From an uncultured Lachnospiraceae bacterium (GTDB taxonomy: Bacteria > Bacillota > Clostridia > Lachnospirales > Lachnospiraceae), in contig CACZBF010000008.1 in the NCBI GenBank assembly GCA_902779355.1, forward strand, positions 1 to 64,000: a stretch of 64,000 nt of DNA. Reading direction: 5' to 3'. Positions 25,231 through 34,793 of this stretch are shown piece by piece. Position numbers and translations under genes: made by a program. The notes under the pieces are model-generated. The model had not been told where the DNA came from and did no database searches. It was given only the letters and a program-made list of their open reading frames with translations. Position 1 is the stretch's first letter. The number at the start of each line of letters is the position of its first letter.

Positions 25231-28200
25231 ATGACTGGTTCTGAGCGGGCTCAAACCAAGGGACTGAGACCGTCATTTACACCGATGGGCATGTGGGCGT
25301 TTTCCATCGGTACCAGCATCGGTTGGGGTTCTTTCATTGTCACTTGCAATACCTATCTGCTGAAATCCGGAATTCTCGGGACCGTGCTTGGTCTTTTGAT
25401 CGGCATGGCGGTGATCTTTGTGATCACTTGGAATCTGCAATACATGATCCGCAAATCTCCTGGAGCGGGTGGGATCTATGCGTTTGAGAAACAGGTCGGA
25501 AGCAAGGACCTCGGATTTCTCTCATTCTGGTTCATTTTACTGACGTATATGGCGATCCTGTGGGCCAATATCACCTCAGTTCCGCTGTTCTGCCGCTTTT
25601 TCCTGGGCGACACGTTCCAGTTTGGTTTCCATTACAATATATTCGGTTATGAAGTGTGGTTCGGGGAAGCATTGCTGTCGATCTGTGCAGTGGTGCTGAT
25701 CGGGCTTCTTTGCATGAGCAGTTCGAAGCTGCCGAATAAGATCATGATCGTTGCGGCATTGATCTTCGGCGCAGGATTTATGATCTGTGCCTTGATCGCA
25801 CTGATTGGACATGGAGATGCCTACAGTTATTCTCCGCTTTATGCGGAGGAGGGTGCATCTGCGTTTGGGCAGATCGTCCGGATCGCAGTCATCTCGCCGT
25901 GGGCCTTTATCGGTTTTGAGAATATCGCGCATTTTTCCGAAGAGTATACATTCCCTGCCAAGCGTGTGCGTTCCATTTTGATCTGGTCTGTTTGTCTGAC
26001 CACAGGTCTTTACATTCTTGTTTCTCTTCTTTCTATTTCGGCCTACCCACCGGAGTACAGCAGCTGGATCGAATACATCCGTGATATGGGCAACCTTTCC
26101 GGTATCAAAGCCGTACCGGCGTTCTATGCGGCGCAGCACTACCTCGGACAGGCCGGTGTGGTCGTGCTCATGCTGGCACTTTTTTCCGTGATCTTAACGA
26201 GTCTGATCGGAAATCTGATGGCGCTTAGCCGCCTTTTATATGCAGCCGGGAGAGACGGGGAAGCACCGCATTCCTTTGCGAGGCTGAATCAAAAGGGCAT
26301 TCCCTACAAGGCGGTGATCGCGATCATTGCGGTCTCTGTTTTCATCCCGTTTCTCGGTCGGACTGCCATCGGTTGGATCGTGGATGTCACGACCCTCGGG
26401 GCGACGATGATCTATGCGCTCCTTTCCTATGCTGTATTCAGGCATGCGAAAAACGCAGGCTGTAAGAGAGAAACTTATACCGGTATCGCAGGGATGATCC
26501 TGATGGGGTGCTTTCTCCTGTTGCTGTTGATGCCGGGATTACTCCCGTTCCACGCGATGGAAACGGAATCCTATGCGTTGTTTATCATATGGGCAGTCCT
26601 TGGCCTTGTGGTATTCAGGATTCTCGTGTTGCGGGACAAAACCCGCGGATACGTGAACCGTGTCGTGGTCTGGATGATCCTGCTCATCATGATCCTGTTT
26701 GCTTCTATGATGTGGGTTTCCAGAGCGACAGAGAATGCGGCGGAAAATGCAGTACACGAGATCTTTATCTATCATGAAAGCCACCCCACCGATGATTCGG
26801 TGGAAGAGGTCAAAGAAGAGCGTGTGGCCTTTTTGGAGGAAGAGGCCAGGAAGATCAGCAGCACCAACACGCTGTATACCATCGTTTCACTGGGGCTCTT
26901 TATCCTGTCGATGGCTGTCATTCTTGTCAATTATCGTGACAACCGGAAACTCGGCAAGCAGCTTGACGAGGCGGAGGAAGCGAAACGAACCGCCGAACGG
27001 ATCGCGAATCTGAAACAGTCCATCAGCACTATGATGGACAACATGCCGGGCATGACATTTGCAAAGGACGGGGAGACGCTTGCTTACATCGCCTGCAATC
27101 AGGCGTTTGCGGAGTATTCTCACAAAGAAAGTCCGGAAGGGGTCATCGGGCTGACAGCTTGGCAGATCTTTGATCCCGTGACGGCAAAGCATTTTGAGGA
27201 AGATGACATGCTGGCACTCTCCATGGAGGAGCCGTATATCTATCATGAAGATGTATTGGACGCTGAGGGGAACAGCCGGCAGCTCCAGACGACGAAACTA
27301 AAGTATACGGATGATGAAGGAAAGACCTGCATCCTTGGCATGTGCCAGGATGTGACGGATCTTGTGCGTGTCCAGCGTGAGAATGCCCTGACCAAAGAGG
27401 CTTATGAAAAAGCAAAACGGATCGGCATGATCTATACACATATCGCGGAAACACTTGCAAGCGGATACGCAGATATGTATTATGTAAATTTGGAGACCGG
27501 AGAATTCAGTGAATACCTTACCGATCCTGTCAAAGGGATGCTCAAAGAGGAGAGGCATGGGTTGGACTTTTTCGCGGAATGCAGAGCAGATGCGGAAGTC
27601 TATGTGCATCCGGATGACCGGAAAACTGTGATCCATTCGCTGGAGAAGGAGACACTTTTAGGGCATCTCACCGCAAACGGCACCTTTGACATGACCTACC
27701 GTCTCCTGACGATGAACGGAAAGCAGGGGAAGGAGCCGTCGACCTATGTCAGCATGAAGGTATCCCGCATGAAGGACGACAAGAACTTCCTGATCATTGC
27801 CGTGGCAGACGTGAATGAGGAAATGAAAAGGCAGCGCGCGGCGGAGCGTATGAAAGAGGAGCATATTGCCTACGAACGCCTCAATGCGCTTTCCGGAGAT
27901 TTTATGTGCGTGTACATCGTGGATCCGGAGACATCGCACTATCGGGAGTACAGTGTCGGCGGCGGATTTGAATGTTTTGCGATCCCAAAGGAGGGGACGG
28001 ATTTCTTCACCGCTTCCAGAGAACAGATCAAGGACATGATCTATCCGGACGACCTCGACCGTTTTTACAAAATGTTTACCAAAGAGGGTGTCCTTTCCGA
28101 GATTGAGCGGACCGGTCTTTTTACGATCAGTTACCGTCTGATGATGGACGGAAGGCCGAACTATGTGCGCCTCAAAGCGGTCAAACGCGAGGAAGCCGGT

Positions 28201-28758
28201 GGTATGCGGATCGTAGTCGGTGTCAGGGATATCGATCAATATGTCCAACAGGAAGAAGATTACGCAAAGCGTCTTGCGAAGGCACAGAGCGATGCGGAGA
28301 TGGATGCGCTGACCGGGATCAGAAACCGCCATGCGTATCTTAACGCGGAAGAGGCGCTGGATCGCAGGATCGAAGAAGAGGGAGAGGATGCTTTTGCGAT
28401 CGCGATCCTCGATGTCAATGATCTGAAGAAGGTGAATGACACACAGGGACATCAGGCAGGAGACCGCATGATCCGGGAAGCCTGCAAGATCATCTGCAAC
28501 ATTTTCAAACACAGTCCGGTTTATCGTGTCGGCGGAGATGAGTTTGCCGTGATGATCCAGGGCGAGGATTATGACAACCTGGATACGCTTGCGGAGGAAC
28601 TCAGAGCATACAACCTCTCTGCATCCGAGACCGGTGGGATTGTGATTGCCTGCGGGACGGCAAGATGCGAGCATGACAGAAGCGTAGCGCCGGTGTACGA
28701 GCGCGCGGATCATGCGATGTATGAAAATAAGAGCAAGCTCAAAGCCGGCATTCTGTAA
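25231..28758 (+). CDS. Amino-acid-permease-like transporter fused to PAS domains and a GGDEF diguanylate cyclase
   Basis: 1175 residues. The first ~480 are an APC-superfamily permease with about 12 hydrophobic segments; GTSIGWGSFIVTCNTYLLKSG is the usual first-helix glycine motif and GIYAFEKQVGSKDLG and FIGFENIAHFSEE follow family order. After another transmembrane helix (~545-565) come a coiled coil, a PAS domain (DNMPGMTFAKDGETLAY), one or two more PAS-like modules (one at ~870-1000), and a GGDEF domain with the active motif GGDEF at 1101-1105. The position of the RxxD inhibitory site holds no RxxD. It should make cyclic di-GMP from GTP under control of a transported or sensed solute; that control is inference. 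The next gene is a paralogue of its C-terminal half. Confidence 0.93.
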   Translation: MTGSERAQTKGLRPSFTPMGMWAFSIGTSIGWGSFIVTCNTYLLKSGILGTVLGLLIGMAVIFVITWNLQYMIRKSPGAGGIYAFEKQVGSKDLGFLSFWFILLTYMAILWANITSVPLFCRFFLGDTFQFGFHYNIFGYEVWFGEALLSICAVVLIGLLCMSSSKLPNKIMIVAALIFGAGFMICALIALIGHGDAYSYSPLYAEEGASAFGQIVRIAVISPWAFIGFENIAHFSEEYTFPAKRVRSILIWSVCLTTGLYILVSLLSISAYPPEYSSWIEYIRDMGNLSGIKAVPAFYAAQHYLGQAGVVVLMLALFSVILTSLIGNLMALSRLLYAAGRDGEAPHSFARLNQKGIPYKAVIAIIAVSVFIPFLGRTAIGWIVDVTTLGATMIYALLSYAVFRHAKNAGCKRETYTGIAGMILMGCFLLLLLMPGLLPFHAMETESYALFIIWAVLGLVVFRILVLRDKTRGYVNRVVVWMILLIMILFASMMWVSRATENAAENAVHEIFIYHESHPTDDSVEEVKEERVAFLEEEARKISSTNTLYTIVSLGLFILSMAVILVNYRDNRKLGKQLDEAEEAKRTAERIANLKQSISTMMDNMPGMTFAKDGETLAYIACNQAFAEYSHKESPEGVIGLTAWQIFDPVTAKHFEEDDMLALSMEEPYIYHEDVLDAEGNSRQLQTTKLKYTDDEGKTCILGMCQDVTDLVRVQRENALTKEAYEKAKRIGMIYTHIAETLASGYADMYYVNLETGEFSEYLTDPVKGMLKEERHGLDFFAECRADAEVYVHPDDRKTVIHSLEKETLLGHLTANGTFDMTYRLLTMNGKQGKEPSTYVSMKVSRMKDDKNFLIIAVADVNEEMKRQRAAERMKEEHIAYERLNALSGDFMCVYIVDPETSHYREYSVGGGFECFAIPKEGTDFFTASREQIKDMIYPDDLDRFYKMFTKEGVLSEIERTGLFTISYRLMMDGRPNYVRLKAVKREEAGGMRIVVGVRDIDQYVQQEEDYAKRLAKAQSDAEMDALTGIRNRHAYLNAEEALDRRIEEEGEDAFAIAILDVNDLKKVNDTQGHQAGDRMIREACKIICNIFKHSPVYRVGGDEFAVMIQGEDYDNLDTLAEELRAYNLSASETGGIVIACGTARCEHDRSVAPVYERADHAMYENKSKLKAGIL

Positions 28759-28796
28759 CGGAGCTTGCGCAACATTTTTGAAAGAAGACAATTATC

Positions 28797-30410
28797 ATGT
28801 ATTATGCAACCATAGGGATCCTGGGGGTTCTGATCCTCTTGATCGAAAACCAGGATCTTTTTTCAAATCGGAGCGGTGCTTTTAACAGACCGTCCTGGAG
28901 AGCGTATCGCAGATTTTTATATGCGGTGCTCGTCTATTATGTAACCGATATCTTATGGGGACTCCTTGAAGGCGCAAAGAGCGCGATGGGTCTCTTTGTG
29001 GACACCTCGTTTTATTTCGTCGCGATGGCGTTCGGCGTCCTCTTCTGGACGCAGTTTGTGGTCGCTTATCTCGAGGAGAAAAAATACTTCGGCCGGTTTC
29101 TTGCACATGCCGGTCGTATCTTTGCACTTTTTGTCGTGGTCAGCTCGATCGTCAATTTCTTTATCCCTGTTCTGTTCAGCGTCACTCCTGACTGCGTTTA
29201 CCTGCCAAGACCGTTCCGCTATGTGATCCTCATCGGACAGATCGCGCTGCTGCTTTTGGTATCGTGCCATATGCTGGGCATGGTGGTGGCAAAACGCGTG
29301 ACCGAGCCGCAACGATATCAAACGATCGCGGTGTTCGGGATCATCATGGGCGTGTTTATGATCTTACAGCTCTTATTCCCGTATCTGCCGTTTTATTCCA
29401 TGGCGTATCTCCTGGGCAGTTGCCTGCTGCGCGCCGTGATCATCGGAGACGAAAAGGAGACCTATCGACACGGACTGGAAATGGCGCAAGAGAAAGCGTT
29501 TCGTCAACGCGCGCAGCAGGAGCGGATGGCGTATCAACGATTGAATGCACTTTCCGGAGATTTCCTCTGCGTGTATGTAGTAGATCCGGCGAACGGTCAT
29601 TATCGGGAGTTCAGTTCTACAGAGGAGTTCAAGAACTTTGATCTCGGAGAGATCGGGACGGATTTCTTTGCCGACTCCAGAGAGCAGATCAGCAGTGTCA
29701 TCTATCCGGATGATCTGGAGCGGTTTCTCTCATTTTTTACAAAGGAGAATGTGCTTTCCGAGGTGGAACAGAACGGGATCTTTATCGTGGGATACCGGTT
29801 GATGGTAGACGGGGCTCCGAAGCATGTCCGGCTGAAAGCCACGATGCTGGAAGAGGATGAAGGGAAGCGCCTGATCGTCGGCGTGAATGATATTGATACG
29901 CACGTGCGTCAGGAAGAGGATTTTGCAAGGCGTCTGGCCAAGGCGCAGAAGGCGGCGAATGTTGACGCGCTGACCGGCGTCAGAAACAGACATGCCTATC
30001 TGGACGAGGAAGAGCGTCTGGATCTTTTGATCGCGGAGCATCGTGCGCCGGCGTTCGCGATCGTCATGCTCGATGTCAATGATCTGAAGACCGTGAATGA
30101 TACCGAAGGCCACAAGGCAGGTGACCAGCATCTCATCGAAGCCTGCCGGATCATCTGTGAGACTTTCAAAAGAAGCCCCGTATTCCGTGTCGGCGGGGAT
30201 GAGTTTACCGTGCTGGCAGAAGGAAATGACTATGACAACATCGAGGGACTGACGGAGCAGATCCGCGCACACAATGAAAAAGCGATCAGCACCGGTGGGG
30301 TCGTGATCGCTTGCGGCGTTGCCAAATATGAAGGGGATGACTGCGTCGCTGCGGTGTTTGAGCGCGCGGACAACCGGATGTATGAAAACAAGAAATCCCT
30401 GAAAGCATAA
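28797..30410 (+). CDS. Membrane diguanylate cyclase (multi-TM - PAS - GGDEF)
   Basis: 537 residues. About six to seven hydrophobic segments (residues ~3-205) form a membrane sensor module, followed by a coiled coil, a PAS-like domain (LNALSGDFLCVYVVDPANGHYREF), and a GGDEF domain with GGDEF at 466-470. The RxxD product-inhibition site is absent. From AYQRLNALSGDF to the end it aligns almost residue for residue with the C-terminal third of the preceding protein, so the pair arose by tandem duplication followed by exchange of the membrane part. Separated by 38 bp from the upstream gene, probably one operon. The likely product is cyclic di-GMP. Confidence 0.92.
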   Translation: MYYATIGILGVLILLIENQDLFSNRSGAFNRPSWRAYRRFLYAVLVYYVTDILWGLLEGAKSAMGLFVDTSFYFVAMAFGVLFWTQFVVAYLEEKKYFGRFLAHAGRIFALFVVVSSIVNFFIPVLFSVTPDCVYLPRPFRYVILIGQIALLLLVSCHMLGMVVAKRVTEPQRYQTIAVFGIIMGVFMILQLLFPYLPFYSMAYLLGSCLLRAVIIGDEKETYRHGLEMAQEKAFRQRAQQERMAYQRLNALSGDFLCVYVVDPANGHYREFSSTEEFKNFDLGEIGTDFFADSREQISSVIYPDDLERFLSFFTKENVLSEVEQNGIFIVGYRLMVDGAPKHVRLKATMLEEDEGKRLIVGVNDIDTHVRQEEDFARRLAKAQKAANVDALTGVRNRHAYLDEEERLDLLIAEHRAPAFAIVMLDVNDLKTVNDTEGHKAGDQHLIEACRIICETFKRSPVFRVGGDEFTVLAEGNDYDNIEGLTEQIRAHNEKAISTGGVVIACGVAKYEGDDCVAAVFERADNRMYENKKSLKA

Positions 30411-30414
30411 GGGA

Positions 30415-30480
30415 TCATTCGTCGATGACGACGTTCAGATAATTCCTGTCATTGGCAAGATCGATGACGGTCTTGTCAGT
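30415..30480 (-). pseudogene. Possible remnant of a C-terminal coding segment
   Basis: On the minus strand this stretch reads TDKTVIDLANDRNYLNVVID followed by Glu and a stop, protein-like in composition, but there is no start codon or ribosome binding site and no room for a gene. It may be the leftover tail of a deleted gene between the cyclase and rny. I cannot name a family and chance is possible. Confidence 0.25.
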
Positions 30481-30496
30481 GAACTGAGGGAGAAGA

Positions 30497-30542
30497 CAGG
30501 GGACGGTTTTATGTTTCCCCGTCTCCTGCCCCCTGCTTTTTT
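30497..30542 (+). terminator. Probable terminator after the second cyclase gene
   Basis: CAGGGGACGG (30497-30506) pairs with CCGTCTCCTG (30519-30528), with one G-T pair; TTTTTT follows eight bases later. Confidence 0.55.
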
Positions 30543-30543
30543 C

Positions 30544-30572
30544 TTGACATACTTTTTTGAAAAGGGTAGAAT
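30544..30572 (+). promoter_or_regulatory. Promoter of rny
   Basis: Consensus TTGACA (30544-30549), 17-bp spacer, TAGAAT (30567-30572). It is 39 bp from the rny start and followed by the strong site AAGGAGGTG. Confidence 0.8.
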
Positions 30573-30610
30573 TTTAAATGCAAACTAAATAAGGAGGTGT
30601 TTCTGTACAG

Positions 30611-32167
30611 ATGGTACCGGCATACATCGTTGCTGTGATCGCTGTTGTAGCCGTGATCGTGACCGCAATCGTGACCTACCTCGTGACTTCCAATGTACAT
30701 GGGAAGAAAGCGGATTCCAAGGTGCAGAATGCGGAGACGAAGGCACGTGAGATCATCGACGAAGCTGTCAAGACCGCCGAGAACAAGAAACGCGAATCCT
30801 TACTTGAGATCAAGGAAGAATCAATCAAAGCCAAGAATGATTTGGATAAGGAGATCAAGGAACGGAGAGCGGAGATTTCCCGAAATGAACGCCGTATAGA
30901 ACAGAAAGAATCCACGATCGATAAAAAGTTGGATTCTCTGGAGAAGCGAGAGGCGAGCTGCTCGGCGAAAGAGGCGGATCTGGATAAGCAGAAAGCGGAA
31001 GTTGCCAAGCTCCATGAGGAGCGTGTACGGGAGCTGGAGAGAATCTCAGGACTTACCTCCGAACAAGCAAAAGACTATCTTTTAAAAGCTGTTGAAGAAG
31101 ACGTGAAGATCGACACCGCCAAACTCATCAAAGAGATGGAAGCGGTGGCAAAGGAAGAAGCATCCAGGAAGGCGAAGGATTACATCGTGACCGCGATCCA
31201 GAAATGTGCGGCCGATCAGGTATCTGAGTCTACGATTTCGGTGGTGCAGCTTCCGAGTGACGAGATGAAGGGAAGGATCATCGGACGCGAGGGACGGAAT
31301 ATCCGCACGCTCGAAACGATGACCGGCGTGGACCTGATCATTGATGATACGCCGGAAGCAGTGATCTTATCCGGATTCGACCCGATTCGCAGAGAGATTG
31401 CACGGGTCGCGCTCGAGAAATTGATCGTGGATGGACGGATCCATCCCGCACGGATTGAGGAAATGGTCGAAAAGGCCCGCAAGGAAGTGGATGCATTGAT
31501 CCGCGAAGAGGGCGAATCGGCTGTGCTCGAAGTCGGTGTGCACGGAATCCATCCGGAGCTGGTCAAGCTCCTCGGAAGGATGAAATTCCGTACCAGTTAT
31601 GGTCAGAACGCATTGAAGCATTCCATCGAGGTTGCAGAACTTTGTGGGTTGCTGGCAGCGGAAGTGGGAGAGGATGTGCGCCTTGCGAAGCGCGCCGGTC
31701 TGCTCCATGATATCGGCAAGGCCATTGATCATGAGCAGGAAGGATCCCATATCCAGTTGGGCGTGGAGCTCTGCAAGAAGTACAAAGAGACTCCGCTGAT
31801 CATCAACGCAGTGGAAGCGCATCACGGCGATACAGAGCCGGAAAGTTTGATCGCGATGCTGGTACAGGCGGCAGATACGATTAGTGCCGCGAGACCGGGT
31901 GCGAGAAGAGAGACATTAGAAACCTACTCCAACAGATTAAAACAGTTAGAAGATATCACCAACGAATTCAAAGGTGTGGATAAGTCGTTTGCTATTCAGG
32001 CAGGTCGAGAGGTTCGCGTTATGGTAGTTCCCGAGAAGGTGACGGACGCCGACATGGTGATTCTTGCCCGGGATATTTCCAAGAGGATCGAATCCGAAAT
32101 GGAATATCCGGGACAGATCAAGGTCAATGTGATCCGCGAATCACGCGTGACAGATTACGCAAAGTAA
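30611..32167 (+). CDS. rny: Ribonuclease Y
   Basis: 518 residues, normal length. Membrane-anchored endoribonuclease that starts mRNA decay in Firmicutes. Order: one N-terminal transmembrane helix ([21 protein letters not shown]), a long charged coiled coil (~30-200), a KH RNA-binding domain ([19 protein letters not shown]), then the HD catalytic domain with H366-D367 in [13 protein letters not shown] and EAHHGD. The C-terminal motif [12 protein letters not shown] is conserved. Single gene flanked by its own promoter and terminator. Confidence 0.97.
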   Translation: MVPAYIVAVIAVVAVIVTAIVTYLVTSNVHGKKADSKVQNAETKAREIIDEAVKTAENKKRESLLEIKEESIKAKNDLDKEIKERRAEISRNERRIEQKESTIDKKLDSLEKREASCSAKEADLDKQKAEVAKLHEERVRELERISGLTSEQAKDYLLKAVEEDVKIDTAKLIKEMEAVAKEEASRKAKDYIVTAIQKCAADQVSESTISVVQLPSDEMKGRIIGREGRNIRTLETMTGVDLIIDDTPEAVILSGFDPIRREIARVALEKLIVDGRIHPARIEEMVEKARKEVDALIREEGESAVLEVGVHGIHPELVKLLGRMKFRTSYGQNALKHSIEVAELCGLLAAEVGEDVRLAKRAGLLHDIGKAIDHEQEGSHIQLGVELCKKYKETPLIINAVEAHHGDTEPESLIAMLVQAADTISAARPGARRETLETYSNRLKQLEDITNEFKGVDKSFAIQAGREVRVMVVPEKVTDADMVILARDISKRIESEMEYPGQIKVNVIRESRVTDYAK

Positions 32168-32176
32168 CAAACAAAA

Positions 32177-32203
32177 AGAGGCGTGTTTTCACGTCTCTTT
32201 TCT
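32177..32203 (+). terminator. Intrinsic terminator after rny
   Basis: AGAGGCGTG (32177-32185) pairs with CACGTCTCT (32190-32198), TTTT loop, followed by a T-rich tail. Confidence 0.85.
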
Positions 32204-32240
32204 GTTCAAGATACCGGCTGACGAAAAGCCGAGAGGGAGA

Positions 32241-32789
32241 ATGAACATGGCACAATACAAACGAGAAAGCAGGGAACTCATGTATCGGGGATCTATCCTG
32301 GATATTTATCGTGATCATATGGTCTGGGAAAACGGTCATACCGAGGATTGGGATTTTGTTTCCCATAGAAACGGCGCTGCAGCGATCGTGGCCGTGGATA
32401 ATGAAGGGAAACTTTTGATGGTGCGCCAATACCGGAATGCGTTGGAGCGGGAGACCTTAGAGATACCGGCGGGTGCAAGAGATTCCGTGAATGAGGACAC
32501 AGCGGTCTGCGCGGCGCGCGAGCTCGAAGAGGAGACCGGGTTCAAAGCGGGGAAATTGGAAAAGATCATGTCACTGAAATCCACGGTGGCGTTTTGTGAC
32601 GAGTTGATCGATGTATATCTCGCGACAGAATTAACCCCCGGAAAAACACATTTTGATCCGGGGGAGAATATCCGTTTGGAGCGTCATTCGCTGGAAGAGT
32701 TGGTAGATAAGATCTTTGCCTGTGAGATTCAGGACGGGAAAACCGTGGCAGGCATCCTTGCCTACGCGGCACTTTGTGCGCGAAAGTAA
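32241..32789 (+). CDS. Nudix hydrolase, probable ADP-ribose pyrophosphatase
   Basis: 182 residues. The Nudix box is clear: AVCAARELEEETGF with the catalytic REL-EE core, preceded by LEIPAG, typical of ADP-ribose pyrophosphatases that cut ADP-ribose into AMP and ribose-5-phosphate. The early strand GAAAIVAVDNEGKLLMVRQYRNA fits that subgroup. There is one residue more than usual between the box's Gly and first Glu (GARDSVNE). Ribosome binding site GAGAGGGAGA; the start could be the ATG at 32241 or at 32247. Its stop is only 3 bp from the stop of the convergent aroF-type gene. Confidence 0.9.
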   Translation: MNMAQYKRESRELMYRGSILDIYRDHMVWENGHTEDWDFVSHRNGAAAIVAVDNEGKLLMVRQYRNALERETLEIPAGARDSVNEDTAVCAARELEEETGFKAGKLEKIMSLKSTVAFCDELIDVYLATELTPGKTHFDPGENIRLERHSLEELVDKIFACEIQDGKTVAGILAYAALCARK

Positions 32790-32792
32790 GGG

Positions 32793-33824
32793 TTATTTCA
32801 CCATGTCTGCGATCGTGTAGATCAATGCTTCGCTGTCTTTCCAGCCGAGGCACGGATCCGTAATGGATTTGCCGTATACATGCTCGCCGATCTTTTGACA
32901 CCCTTCCTCCAGATAACTCTCGATCATGACGCCTTTCACCATCTTGCGGATCATGGGAGAGATGGAACGGTTGTGCAGCACTTCTTTCACAATGCGGATC
33001 TGCTCCTTGAACTGCTTGTTGGAGTTGGAGTGGTTCGCATCGATGACTGCCGCCGGGTTCTTGAGATCCATTTTCTTGTACATCTCGTTTAACCGTACGA
33101 TATCTTCATAATGATAATTCTGGACGTTGTTGCCGTGCTTGCTTGTGGCGCCGCGGAGGACCACATGGGTCAGCGGGTTGCCGCTTGTCTCCACCTCATA
33201 TCCGCGATAGACGAAATGATGCGGGTGCTGTGCGGCATAGACGGAATTAAGCATCACGGAAAAATCGCCGCTGGTCGGATTTTTCATGCCGCTTGCCACA
33301 TCAAAGCCGCTCGTCGTGAGGCGGTGGTGCTGGTCTTCGACGGACCGGGCACCGATCGCAACATAAGAGAGCAGGTCTTCTACATACCCCCAGTTTTCAG
33401 GATAGAGCATTTCATCTGCCGGTGTGAGACCGGTTTCTTCAATCGCGCGCAAATGGAGCTTGCGGACTGCGATCAGGCCGGCCAGCATGTCCGGCGCTTT
33501 TTCCGGATCCGGCTGCGTAGCGATCCCTTTGTAACCGGAACCCGTCGTGCGGGGCTTGTTGGTGTAAATCCGCGGGATCAGGATCAGCCGGTCTTTGACC
33601 TTTTCCTGGATCGGCGCGAGGCGATTGACATATTCAATGACCGGACCCTCGCTATCTGCAGAGCACGGCCCGATGATGACCAGAAAACGGTTGTCCTTTC
33701 CGGTCAGGACGTCGGCGATCATTTGATCACGCTGGGCCTTTTTCTGCTGCATCGCAGCGGAGAGCGGGTATTCGGTTTTGATCTCCTTCGGAGAAGGCAG
33801 TTCCTTTAAAAATGTGAATGACAT
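32793..33824 (-). CDS. aroF: 3-deoxy-7-phosphoheptulonate (DAHP) synthase, class I AroF/G type
   Basis: 343 residues from MSFTFLKELPSP (ATG 33824) with AAGGAGAG upstream; a longer frame to 33881 lacks support. Catalyses the first step of the shikimate pathway, joining phosphoenolpyruvate and erythrose-4-phosphate. Seen: VIIGPCSADSEGPVIEY, RIYTNKPRTTGSGYKG, GARSVEDQHHRLTTSG, MKNPTSGD, VIDANHSNSNK and MIESYLEEGCQ, which carry the substrate and metal ligands of the class I enzymes. The short N-terminal arm is the part that binds feedback amino acids in E. coli; which amino acid controls it cannot be read here. aroE lies 13 bp upstream. Confidence 0.95.
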   Translation of the reverse strand: MSFTFLKELPSPKEIKTEYPLSAAMQQKKAQRDQMIADVLTGKDNRFLVIIGPCSADSEGPVIEYVNRLAPIQEKVKDRLILIPRIYTNKPRTTGSGYKGIATQPDPEKAPDMLAGLIAVRKLHLRAIEETGLTPADEMLYPENWGYVEDLLSYVAIGARSVEDQHHRLTTSGFDVASGMKNPTSGDFSVMLNSVYAAQHPHHFVYRGYEVETSGNPLTHVVLRGATSKHGNNVQNYHYEDIVRLNEMYKKMDLKNPAAVIDANHSNSNKQFKEQIRIVKEVLHNRSISPMIRKMVKGVMIESYLEEGCQKIGEHVYGKSITDPCLGWKDSEALIYTIADMVK

Positions 33825-33837
33825 AAAAACTCTCCTT

Positions 33838-34701
33838 TTATAGAGAAATCGCTTGTTTGACAAGGTCGAGTGGCATTTCATTTCCGGTCCAGATCCGAAA
33901 AGCCTCCGCGCCTTGATGGAGCAGCATCGGCAGTCCGTTCATGGTGGAGCAGCCGGCCCTTTTCGCATCGGCAAGAAGCTTTGTTTCTGCCGGATGGTAA
34001 ATGAGATCGGCGACAAATAACGCAGGGAAAAGCGCGTCCGCTGGGATCAAAGAGGCCCCTTCCTGCTCTGCCATCCCGACATTTGTCGCATTGATGAGGA
34101 GGTCGGACGCCTGCAGCGTCTTACGGAGGAGTGCGATGTCCTCCATGGGGCAGACCGCAATCGGCGTGCCGGTATGGGAAGAAACCTTTTCCGCGAACGC
34201 AGCGGTTTTGGGGAACGTGACATTTTCCCGTTTGAATACGGAAACTTTTGCAACGCCTTCCAGCGCAAGCTGCGTCAGAACGGATTCAGCTGCACCGCCG
34301 CCGCCGAGCAGCGTGACAGTTTTTCCTTTGGCCGAAAAACCGGATTCCGCAAGTGCGCGGACAAACCCGATGCCGTCTGTGGTATGACCGATGAGCTTCC
34401 CGTCTCGATTAACGACAGTGTTCACAGAGCCGCAGAGTGCCGCCGCTTCGGACAGATCGTCAAGGAGCGGCAGGATCGCATTTTTATGGGGCATCGTGAG
34501 ATTAAAACCTCCTGCACCAAGCGCGCGCAAACCCTGCACTGCAGCAGGGAGCATCTCCGGTGCGACTTCAAACGCCAGATACCGGCAGTCCAGAGTGAGC
34601 GCCATAAATGCGGTATTATGCATCAGCGGCGAAATGCTGTGTTTTGCCGGATAGCCCAGCAGACAATATAAGGTTGTCGTGCCTGAAATCTCGTTTGCCA
34701 T
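33838..34701 (-). CDS. aroE: Shikimate dehydrogenase
   Basis: 288 residues from ATG 34701 (MANEISGTTTLYCLLGYPAKHSISP), the best match to family starts although its ribosome binding site is weak. NADPH-dependent reduction of 3-dehydroshikimate. Motifs: GYPAKHSISPLMHN (shikimate-binding Ser pair), LTMPHKNAILPLLDD (catalytic Lys), NTVVNRDGKLIGHTTDGIGFV (Asp), and the nucleotide loop LLGGGGAAESV. C-terminal GLPMLLHQGAEAF is conserved. It forms a minus-strand pair with aroF and diverges from aroD-aroK. Confidence 0.95.
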   Translation of the reverse strand: MANEISGTTTLYCLLGYPAKHSISPLMHNTAFMALTLDCRYLAFEVAPEMLPAAVQGLRALGAGGFNLTMPHKNAILPLLDDLSEAAALCGSVNTVVNRDGKLIGHTTDGIGFVRALAESGFSAKGKTVTLLGGGGAAESVLTQLALEGVAKVSVFKRENVTFPKTAAFAEKVSSHTGTPIAVCPMEDIALLRKTLQASDLLINATNVGMAEQEGASLIPADALFPALFVADLIYHPAETKLLADAKRAGCSTMNGLPMLLHQGAEAFRIWTGNEMPLDLVKQAISL

Positions 34702-34758
34702 AGCAAAAACAGCATAGCGAAAAAAAAGAGGGCTGTCAATGCAGGCTTTACAGCGGTC

Positions 34759-34787
34759 TTGCACCGAAAATGGACTTTGTTTATACT
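34759..34787 (+). promoter_or_regulatory. Promoter of aroD-aroK
   Basis: TTGCAC (34759-34764), 17-bp spacer, TATACT (34782-34787). The predicted transcript start (~34794) falls on the likely aroD ATG, which would give a leaderless mRNA. Confidence 0.55.
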
Positions 34788-34793
34788 AAGAGC

